A stretch of 64,000 bases of DNA from Plectrocnemia conspersa (taxonomy: Eukaryota > Arthropoda > Insecta > Trichoptera > Polycentropodidae). The stretch lies in contig VTFK01000172.1 of the NCBI GenBank assembly GCA_009617715.1, forward strand, positions 186,001 to 250,000, in the 5' to 3' direction. Below, piece after piece: positions 37,128 to 47,700 of the stretch. The notes under the pieces are model-generated. The model ran no database searches. It had not been told where the DNA came from and saw only the letters and a program-made list of their open reading frames with translations. Each line of letters begins with the position of its first letter. Positions within the stretch are counted from its first letter, which is position 1. Made by a program: the position numbers and the translations under genes.

Positions 37128-38280
37128 GGACATCATTTCAGCTCATTGCCGAGCGTTCCCACTGCGAAGACGCCGACACGATTTTATTGCATTTGACGTG
37201 ATTTTTTGGATTATGAGAGGTGATAATTGTTTTTGCACTCTCCTATTGACAAAAATTCGGTTTGAATATACTTTAACCAATACTATTATATCAAAAATCC
37301 ATTGTAATGTCAATAAGGATAGCTATCATATTTTAAAAACGATGTAATACCGAAGTGCAAATAAATTATGGAGCAACATACGGGATTCAAAGCCTGACTG
37401 TACTTATATTTCCGCTTATTTTCCTCTGAGAGTTGAGTTAGTTAAGTTTAAATTTTGCACTCGACCTAATGACTGCTGGTTTTGGTTAATTCGTGTTTAT
37501 TAGGTTTGGGTTTAAATAGCAAATGAATGTTTTACAACTGTCATATTGAGTTTCATTGACATTTTAGAGCAGTATTTAATTTCACTAGAGCTTATCAGTT
37601 AAAGTATATTTTCGCTAGTAGAAACATATATTTACTGATGAAAATGTATTTGGACTTCACTAGTAAAAATATACGTTCACTGAAAAATACGCATTTATTT
37701 TGAGTAGAAAACATGTAATTGCACTATCACCTGCCAGATAAATCAAATTTTCTCTGGTAAAAATATATATCTATCGATGAAAATGTATTTCAATATGATT
37801 CACTGAAACATTTAAAAAATCTTTGAAGAATAACTCAAGAATTTTTGATTTAGAATCAGGGATGTCATTTCAGCTTTATCCAAGAGAGGAGTGGGGACTG
37901 TGCAGTGGCGTAGCTATGGAGAGGCGGGCCACCCCGGGCGGCACTTACTTGGGGGCGGCATATTCGCGATGGAATCGTCTAGTGTGGCTCTTAACCCTGA
38001 ATGCACTAAAACATATATAAGTCCAAATAACAAAAGCTTAATAATAACCAATTTATTATTTTAAGAAATGCTGATTTGATGACCCTGCAAAAAATGTATG
38101 GGGGGAGAGGCGGCAATTTTAAGGATCACCCTGGGCGGTACATACCCTAGCTACGCTACTGGGACTGTGGGCTATTAAAAAATGGATTTCATTAAATGAT
38201 ATGCATTTTTATGTCTAAATTTTAGAGAGGGGGGGGGGAAGTGTCACCATCTGACTTTCAAATGACGTACAGAACCAAGT
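37128..38280 (+). repeat. G-run foldback repeat family, copy 6 (interrupted)
   Basis: Starts CAGGGACATCATTTCAG, then 'gagcgttcccactgcg', 'ttttattgcatttgacgtg' and 'tcctattgac' blocks, the 'atagcaaatgaatgttt' block (37517) and palindrome arms (37660-37780). A second CAGGGATGTCATTTCAG follows at 37857. The second G-rich module is split by the hAT MITE at 37903-38161 and resumes with a G run at 38228. Confidence 0.75.
37903..38161. mobile_element. hAT MITE nested in a repeat, perfect 8-bp target duplication (259 bp)
   Basis: Starts CAGTGGCGTAGCTA and ends TAGCTACGCTACTG, so the ends are 14-bp inverted repeats with one mismatch. The target duplication GGACTGTG is at 37895-37902 and 38162-38169. 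The interior is GC-rich with 'gggcggcac' and 'ggcggcaatt' words and no transposase. CAGTGGCGTAGC-type ends are common among animal hAT elements. Because it interrupts a G-run module, it inserted after that repeat. Confidence 0.92.
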
Positions 38281-39226
38281 TACAATCCATTGAAGCCACG
38301 ATTGTGTGGATGGAGTAAACCGAATTTAATATTCTGGTTTCAAATCCAGACAAAATATTTATTTCCAACTTTGCGGTCCATGTAGTTTATAAGGGGACAA
38401 CTGATATATTTTTATTTATGATATTTTGGCGAAAAAGACGCAAGTATGTTTGATCAACATATTCATTACTGTTTATACTTAATATTTCTTAAAGTATATT
38501 AACATTAGAAAAATTAAATCAGTAAACTATTTTTTTTTGCTTATCCCCTACTTCATCCCCATTTGATAATTAATCAAAATTCCTTATACTTGCAATATTT
38601 TTGCTTGACATGTATGCCTCTATATACGAGTATGTAAACTAAAACTATTAGATTTTGCATTTAGGCAATTTCCAAAAATTATGTCACAGGCTTAAAAAAG
38701 AGAGGGGGGGGGGGTTTAGCAGAATTGTGACAGTGTGAAACAAACAAAAGTTTGGCTTAACGACAACTTGATATAAAGAGGGGTGTAAGATATTCACGAA
38801 ACACATGTAACATCATTTTCGAAAGCCACCTTATCTACACAAAAAAGTATGTTTATAAAATTTGATTATTTAAATTGACTTGATCATTTGTATTAAATGT
38901 TATTATATTTTTTGTTACGAACGATAAATTTATTTACTATTATGAAAAATATATTGTATTTTAAATTAGGAATTATTTATGGATTTTTTAATTGAAGCGT
39001 GTATTTAATTACTGCCACATAGTTTATTAAAGTTTATTTTATTATTATAATTTAAAAATAAAGTAAAAATAAAATTTTGCATGTTTATTGAATTTTATTT
39101 TTTTATATGGTATGATCGAAATAAATTGTTTTATGGCCAAAAATAAGAATATCGTCTTTGACAGCGCGGTAAACTGTCGATTTTGACATTGACGTTTGCC
39201 ACAGCGCTTGTGTAATTTGTGCAATA
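38281..39226. other. Intergenic DNA and Ctf18 promoter region
   Basis: AT-rich, with a 13-base G run near 38704. A less AT-rich stretch at 39150-39215, with 'gacagcgcgg' and 'ccacagcgcttg' words, lies just upstream of Ctf18 and is the likely promoter. No TATA box is obvious. Confidence 0.35.
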
Positions 39227-39256
39227 ATGAAGTTGAATTTAGTTAATTTACTTTAA
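39227..39256 (+). promoter_or_regulatory. Possible uORF (9 codons) upstream of Ctf18
   Basis: ATG at 39227 opens MKLNLVNLL and a stop, 52 bases before the Ctf18 start. It matters only if transcription starts upstream of it. Confidence 0.3.
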
Positions 39257-39308
39257 AGTAACTACACATTTATTATTACATTCAGTATTTTTAATATATT
39301 ATTGTAAA

Positions 39309-41736
39309 ATGGGTGACTATCCGGATCCCGACGAAGAGTTTGAATTGATGTATGGAGATGATTTAGAAGCTTTGAGAGATCACGAAGGTATATATATTGC
39401 ATTTTTATATCCTATTTAGTTTGATAAATATCATGGATTGTTTTAGAAGAAGAATATCAAGCGGGTCCGAGCAAAATTGCAAGAAAATCGCTCGACTTTT
39501 CTACTCCAGCTGTTCAAAAAACAATCGGCATAAAAGCGTCTACCTCGACAGCTCGCGTTTCATCACACAACATTTCATTAGACGATAACATAGTCGAAGA
39601 AGCAACCGACGTTTTCAACTTGAGCGGCATTGAAAATTTACCTGCATCGCAACCCAGTTCGCAGAAGAGGAACATTGAAGACTTATTCGGTGATATTGAA
39701 GATTTAGATTACGATATAGAATGTTTGGGTCAAGTCAGTAAAAAGACAAAATATGAATCTGAAGAACAGAGAGATTTGGCGATGATAGAAAAGATTTTAG
39801 TAGAGCGTCAGCGGAAAATTAAGATAAACAATCCGATCAGTTTGTTAGGAAAAGACTACGTAGGTAAAAATCTTCGCGAGAATATCGATAACATATCTAC
39901 CACGATTCCGAGGTAATATTCAATATAAATATAGAATTGTTATTGATAATTCATGTATAAATAATTTAATTTGTGTAGATGGCCGTTTATTCCCGTTACA
40001 AAAAGTAACGGAGAAAGAGTATACGTTAGATTTCACGATGAAGCATATATGGAACGGGAATTGGACGAAATAACTAAATCACACGAAGGTTTTAAAAGCA
40101 TGTTGAATGACACTTATAAAAACGATTGGAAAAAAGCTACTGAATATGTCTGTTAAATTAAAACAAATAATATGTATGTATCCACTTTGAAATGATTATT
40201 ATATTTCCATTATAGTTAGAGAATAAAGCTACACAGAATCAAATCAACACTGAAGAAAACTTAATGACAGATTTGGAATCGTTAGATCAATTACAAGACG
40301 AAAATCAAAATACAATGTGGGTCGAACGCTATAAACCTATGAGATACGTCGAATTGTTATCGGACGAGTCAACTAATAGAGTCTTACTACAATGGTTGAA
40401 GATGTGGGATAAGGTTTAATGTTACTTATGTATTTAAAAAGTGATTACACTATTAGAAATATGATTCTAGCATGAAATTTTGTTTTCAGGTGGTCTTTAA
40501 TAAGGAGATTAAAATAAAAAACACTGATATTAATAGCAAATTTAATAAAAGGTCTGGTAAATTTGAGTTTGGCGCTAAGAGAAAATTCATTCCTAAAAAT
40601 GTTCAAGAGCTGAGTTTAGAGTTAGACGAACATAATAGACCCAAGTTTAAGGTTGCATTGCTTTGTGGCCCCCCAGGTTGCGGAAAGACGACTTTAGCCC
40701 ATTTGATCGCTAAACATGCAGGTTAAAATATAAAATATATATATACATATGTACATATATACATACATATATTATAATTTATTCGATATATCTTACTCAT
40801 TTATAAAACTAATTATTTAGGTTATAAACCTATCGAGATCAACGCATCAGATGACAGAAGTGTAGAAGCTTTTAAATTAGCACTGGAAAATGCTACCCAG
40901 ATGAAATCAGTCTTGGACGAAGAACGTAAACCGAATTGCTTGATTCTAGGTTAAATTTTAACAGATAAATTAATATGTTACGAATCAGTCGTAAAAAAAT
41001 AATATATTTTATTGTACAGATGAAATAGACGGAGCTCCCTTACCGGCCGTTGAATTTTTGGTCAAATTTATATCCGGAACAATCACAGAAAAAGTTAAAA
41101 AAGGACAGAAAGCAAAAGTTAACATTTTAAAAAGACCCGTAATATGTATTTGTAACGATGTTTATACCTCATCTCTAAGACCGCTTAGGTAAATTTTATT
41201 GTATAGTATTTAATACTATTTTATTTAAACTAATTGAATTTTAAAGGCAATCTGCGTTCGTCGTCCACTTTCCGCCGACACAAAACTCTAGATTGGTTCA
41301 ACGATTATCCGAAGTAACCATAAACGAAGGTTTAAAAGTGGATCTTTCGGTGCTTACGGCTCTCGGTGAAAAAACCCACAACGACGTGAGGTCTTGCTTA
41401 GGTGTCTTACATTTTTGCAAAGCTAAAGGAAAACAGGTGCGTATCCTGTTTTATATGCATATTATTTTACCATAGTTTTTTTATGTATTATAAATTTCAG
41501 ATTAAACTATCTGATGTATTGAGCTTTAATATCGGTCAGAAGGATATGAATAAAGGATTGTTTCAAGTCTGGCAAGAAATATTCCAAATACAACTGCCTA
41601 AGCATCAAAGAATGGAAGATCATAGCTTGATAAATTCGCGTAAAAACAACGACGATGCTAACACTTACGATGCCAGTTTGAGAAGTCGGAGTAAAAAGAT
41701 CTTAGGCGTTGTTCAGTCGTTTGGGGATTATGAAAG
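39309..41736 (+). CDS. Ctf18: Ctf18 exons 1-9: N-terminus, AAA+ ATPase and start of collar
   Basis: Nine exons separated by short AT-rich introns of about 60-110 bases. The block encodes residues 1-622. Exon 1 gives the acidic N-terminus, exon 2 the variable Ser/Lys-rich region, and exon 4 the WVERYKP entry to the ATPase. Exon 5 has Walker A (40667-40690), the exon 6/7 join Walker B and sensor 1, and exon 8 the arginine-rich SLRPLRQSAF and LVQRLSE lid. Exon 9 ends at FGDYER. The intact motifs indicate selection for ATP hydrolysis. Confidence 0.95.
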
Positions 41737-44700
41737 GTAATCGAGTTCTTAACAGTATTTTGTGTAAGAGTGGTTTGCGAATTGCTACCGTTAAAAAATA
41801 TTTTCCCTATAAAAATGCATAGCAAAATTTTTTGCTTTTTACCTTTTTTTTTATATACTGTAAACACAAACAAAAGTCATAGAGAAATTGTAAAGTGATG
41901 TTGAAGTCTTAATACATCTAACTTGCCGAAACCCATCTCAAGACTATCCATATAAAGGTAAGGGTTTGATTATTGTCTGCTCATTGCCTAGTAGGGATAT
42001 TGGAGATAACTCGATGCATATACATTATAAATCATATTTTCACTACGTTACTCTTAGAGGTTTAAATAATATTTTTATGAAATAATAAAAAAGTGACACA
42101 TTGTTGAGTTCACCTTGAAGTTTCACCTATTATACATGCTTCATATAATATCTAAGAAACCTAGACTCCGAACTATTTTGATCACATACACCTAACATAA
42201 AAATTAGCACATACTCCTGAATATACATTGGTAAATAAATTCTAATTTATCTAAAAGATTTGGTGTCAACTCTTCAACGAGTATTCGAATGCATCGCAGC
42301 TGTCGATTTCTCGTTTATTTGATGTTTACAATTGTGTAAATATTACTCGAGTATCAATTTTCGTACCCTCTGAAAGTATGTGTACTCTACTTTTAAGACC
42401 ACTATTAGAGTATATATGTATTTATATAGACGTCAATTAAACAATTGTAAACAGATTGCATATACATATGTTTCTAGAATTAGTATAGTATATGTTGTAT
42501 TATTCATAAACAGTAAACTTTATACACATTGTGTTTAAAAAACACTGCAATATATGAAAACAGAACTGTATTTATTTATCTTTTTATCTGTTGATGAGGC
42601 TGACAGTCTTCAAAATCGATGTAAATTTAAAAATAACTTCAAATATCAAATTGAAACACAAATTAAAGGTTATTTTGCATAAACTTTAGAAAAAATTGAC
42701 CCAGTAACAATTCACAAACTAGAAAATCACCGCAACTTCCCAATCATAGAGCTCCTAGAAAATACTCCATTTTTTTATAAAACTTTTGAAATCCTTCCAC
42801 CGATTGGCATTGATTACTTTTGAGGAATTATAAATTAATCTCTTTCCTGTCCATATTTTTAAATAGCAGTTTTTAAACTGAGTACAGACCTTCTGATTCT
42901 TTCTAGTTACTGGTACATAAGGTTATAATTATCCATTACAAGTACAATTCTCGAAAAAATAATTCAAATTTAACTACTCGGAATACTTTTATAATAATAA
43001 AATTTTGCCTGTTTAACAATTTTAATTTAGTTGTTTTCTTTTTGCCACCGATCAACTATATTGAGTGGTGAAATAAATATCCACGGGGGTTTTGACAGGA
43101 GAATGACCATAGGAACAGTTATATCTGACATTGTTAAAGTGTTCAATCACATTTGGCACGCAAACATTTATATACATTTTTTTTAGTATCTATGGTTAAA
43201 TCAATAAATTTGTTTTTGAACTAGAAAATTTAAATATAATATTATTTGTTGAATTCCAGAAGCTACAAGGTTCAATTTTTAGGACCCTTGTTATTTACAA
43301 TATTTACTAGTGATTTTCTAACTAAACTATAAAATTACTCATTGAGCAGTAGATAAAGTTCAAAACAAAATAAACATGATTAAAAAGTGGTTCAACAATT
43401 GGCTAGTCACCGTAAGTTTCACTAAAAACGTCACAGTAATGTTTTCTCATCAACTACTTAAACGCCAGTGACTCACTAGTTGATATACGAATTATTTTTT
43501 TTAATTCGTAAAGATTATTGTATTTGCATAATTTATTAATAAACCAAGTATTTTATAGATAATAATGCATGAAGAGAAATAACAGCTGATTCACAAATTA
43601 GTCGCTGGCGTTTAAAGGGTTAAAGGAAAAACTCTGTCGCTGTCGGTAAATTAGTTTAAATTAAAACGTATAACATTTTTTTTAAACTGGGAAAGTATGT
43701 AGGTCTTACCTTAGATTTGATTTTTTTTGTGGAAATCTGATACAATAAAACAACAAAAATGTGTTTTTTTTGCCATAAAAGTAAATAAATATAATAAGAT
43801 CTGCAATATCGTACGCTTTTCCAGTTTGGGGATAAACGATTAATACTCATAAGTACCCAATAAAATATTTTGTAAAAGATTCAGGGATGTCATTTGAGGG
43901 GGGGGGAGGGGAAATTTGGCCAGAAAAATGCATGTCATTTAATGAAATACTATGAATCTTAATGAAAAGAAATTCTTGGATTATCCTTCAAAGAAAATGT
44001 AAAAATACTACATTTTCACCGATAAATATATATTTTTCCAAGAGAAAATATAATTTATCTGGTAGGTGCGAGTAAAATTATATGATTTTAACTTTTCCAT
44101 ATGTAGTAATATACACATTTACTTATTTATCATTATTATTTATTACATCATTATTTATTTACATGCGATGTATAAATGTGATGTAAAATTACAGTGATTG
44201 TTTATTTTTCAGTGAAGTACAAATGCATTTTCACCAGTTGATAATTTAACTAATCAGCGCTAATGAAATTATATGCTGCTCTAAAATGTCTGTGAAACTC
44301 AATTTGATAGTTGCGAAATGTCCATTTGCTGTTCAAACCCAAACCTAAGCTACACGAATTAACCAAACCCAACTTGATCTAATGAGTGTTCTAAAACTAT
44401 TATAGTCCAAAATACAAACTAAGCAAACTCGGGGGAAAATAAGTAGATGAAAAAGTACAGATAGACGTTGCATTTCGCATATTTCTCTACAGTTTGTCTG
44501 CACTTCGATATTACACTATGTTTTAAAAATATGATAGCTATCCTTAGCGATGTTACTATGGACTTCTAATATGAGAGTATTAGTCAAAGTCAAACCGAAT
44601 TTTGGTCGATAGGAGGGCACAAAAACAATTATACCAATGGCGATGGCGATGCCACGATTTTATTGCTTTTGACGTGGATTTTTTACTTCTGAGAAGGGAT

Positions 44701-47700
44701 AATTGTTTTTGGTGCTCTCCTATTGGTTAAAATTCGGTTTAAATGTGCTTCATTTGATTCTCACTTATTGTAAGTGGTAATATTGTTGTAAAAAGACTGA
44801 TGAATTATGAATCCTAATATAATGGAAATATTAAAAAATCGACCACTGACTGGCTAACTTTTACCTCACCGTGGATTTTTTTTGCTCTCTCCTATTGGTA
44901 AAAATTCGGTTTAGATATGCTTCATTCGATTCTCGCTTATTTGTCATAATATTATTATAAAAAAGTCTTATTATGAACGTTAGATAACCCAGTGTTTCCA
45001 CTGCGACTGCACGATTTATTGCTTTTGACGTGGATTCTAAACAGGGATGTCGTTTGAGAGGGGAGGGGGCGAGGGGGCACGTGGTGGAATTAGCCCATTA
45101 GAATTTTACTGCACATGTAAACTATTAGTTATTAAAACAAAATAAATATATATTAATAAAATATGAGGTAATATTTGTCAATACAAACATCACAACTAGT
45201 AAAACTAGCACAAAAGCAGGTAAGAGACCATATCTAGGTACTGAAAAACATATTAGATACTGTAACTTAAATTTTCAGATACAGATACTATATAATAGAA
45301 GAACAGTAGTTTTGTTCAAGTACAAATGTTATTTTCGCCTGTTAGAGTACGCTCGGGATAAGGATTCCGGTTTGTTATTGTGTGCGTGAACTGTGTGGCT
45401 CAAAACAATTTCGCTCAGAATATTTCATTATTTTATTTTAAAAGAAAATATATGTTTATTTAACATAGATATATCTAAGCTAAGTTGGAAATTTCAACGG
45501 ACAATTAAAAATATATTATATAATCGAAGAAAACATTGATGTCATTAATTAAATATTTGCAAAATTCAAAATCTTTCACTAGTCAAAAAAATAATGAAGT
45601 CTTTAGCTATTCTTCAAAAGCAAAATGATATAAAATGGGGAAAGAAATTATTCGCAGATTGTTTAATGAGTCGACAACTCTATTAAATCATTAGAATCCA
45701 TTAAATAAATTAAAAAATTATCATTGGCGCAACGATAAGAATAATAACTTTTTTAAGCCTTACAGAGAATAGTGTAAAAAAACCAACAGCGTACGGATTA
45801 ATGGAAAAATAATTAAAATATTTTAATCCACGGGTAAGAGAACGAATAACTTACAGTGTGTATTTGAAGCCTTGATATCAATTAAACCAATATCAACACA
45901 AAATTATTTAAAATAAATCACTAGAGAAGGTGGAACTTCTGTGCCACACTGCACAATGACGAATACCAGCGTTGACGAATCAGCGACTTTCCTTAAAAGA
46001 GAAAGCGAGACAACGAAGTACACGCTACATCGCTTCTCCCTCTCGTATACATGTACACGCACACAATAACAAACCGGCATCCTTATCCCAAACGTACTCT
46101 AATCTTAAATGGAATTCTATTGGATTGTTTGAAAAAGTGAATTTTACTGATTTATAATAGACTAAGATTAATTAGTAAATATCACACTGATTTTCAAGCA
46201 TAATTAAAAATATTCAATAAAAATAAACTTTGCCAACTATAAAAAATAAATGCATGAGAAAATGTCAATATGAGCCAGCTTTTTGTATGCTGCGGACTAG
46301 AGTATCATTAAGATTGCGCGATACTAAAGTATTCTTAATGTAAAGCGTATTTTTAAGATAAAACTGAGCATCTGTAACGTGCTGCTGTGGGTCTCTGCAT
46401 TGTGCAGAGACGAAAGTCACATTTAGACCCTTAGTTAAGGAAGGCCTGTAATTTTTTTACGACACTATTGCTCATACAAAAATTAAAATAAGTAAAAACC
46501 TCATTAAAAATTAATTTGAAAAATGGTTTGTCACAACAAAACCAAACAAAAACCCAGATAAAAGTCAACTTTTTAACATTAAAGTGTACTTTTGTGCTTT
46601 TGATTAGCGAAAATTAGCCAAACATCGAGTTAAATTCTAGATTCCAAACTGATAAATTAATAATAATGTAAATGCTTACTTTTGCATACAACAAATCTTT
46701 GTATACAAATAATATACGATATCATGTTTTCTGTCAAGTGTCTCGTATTTTGGACATTTTAATTAATAATTTTTAGTATCGCAAATGATAAAACTCACTT
46801 TTTGATCTCGGAGCACGTTGACGGTATGCGCAACTTTTCACTGAAGGAAGATCGAGTCTCTAAATGGTTTAATCAACGTTTAATTTCAATCCTCACCCAT
46901 GTTATATTTTCATAGTTGAAACGTACCTGGTTAATTTGCAATCCGTTATATCGAAAAAAATGCACGTGTCAAAAATAAAATATTTTGCCAAACACCGACG
47001 GCCATTTTGATTTTTCACGTAAAAAATCAAATGAATAATTAACCTATATTTTTGTTGGTTCAATTCAAATGTAATTAATTTAAATTTGTTCACACTACAT
47101 GTGGCAGTGCGATTTATTGAGTTTCTATTCGGAGGAAGTTTAGAACAATTATATATAAGATAATATATATAAAAGATTGTTATAATACATTGTACATTTA
47201 AATTTTTTGAAAGAATTTTTTTTGTTATGGTCGTTTTTTTTATTTTTTTATGGCCAAATGTGACATTTTTTCCGATTGAATAATCTGGTTAATGTGTCGT
47301 TGTTTTATCATTTAAACCGTAGATTCCGAAACTTATTTACCTTATCTACCTTCTTTAAGCCAAAAAACAGAAAGATGCTGTGTTAAATCTGTGTACATAT
47401 CTATATTTTAATCTAAATTAACGATACTTCTGTGTTTCATTCGATGAAATGTTCTAGATTGATGCAAGGCGTTTACGAAAACTTCTTGGACATGAAAATG
47501 CGCGACTCTTTGCTGCTAGGAATTTCTCACGCTATGGACTGGTTTATAACCAACGATCTTTTCAATACTTTTATCAACACCAATCAGAACTATATGTTGA
47601 TGCCGTATTTGCCTCACGCTTTCGTTTGCTGGCATTTCTTATTCGCCGGATTGAATTGGCCTAAGATTAAATTTCCCAATCAAAACTTTGAGGTGAGTAT

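Larger units (their letters stand above)
41737..47457 (+). other. Ctf18 intron 9 (5,721 bp), transposon-rich
   Basis: This intron is some fifty times longer than the eight before it. It holds a jockey-like LINE fragment (43250-43445), a piggyBac-like MITE (43454-43619), G-run repeat pieces (43885-45080) and a 755-bp inverted-repeat element (45345-46099). Between 41737 and 43250, and after 46100, it is AT-rich with nothing recognised beyond small hairpins such as GTCTCTGCA/TGCAGAGAC near 46392-46412. Confidence 0.85.

Noticed and set aside
38330..38360. TGGTTTCAAATCCAG, reminiscent of a tRNA T-arm
   Set aside because: The loop has an extra base, and no acceptor, D-arm or anticodon arm can be placed around it.
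45972..46157. 61-codon + strand frame
   Set aside because: Mostly the right terminal repeat of the 755-bp transposon.
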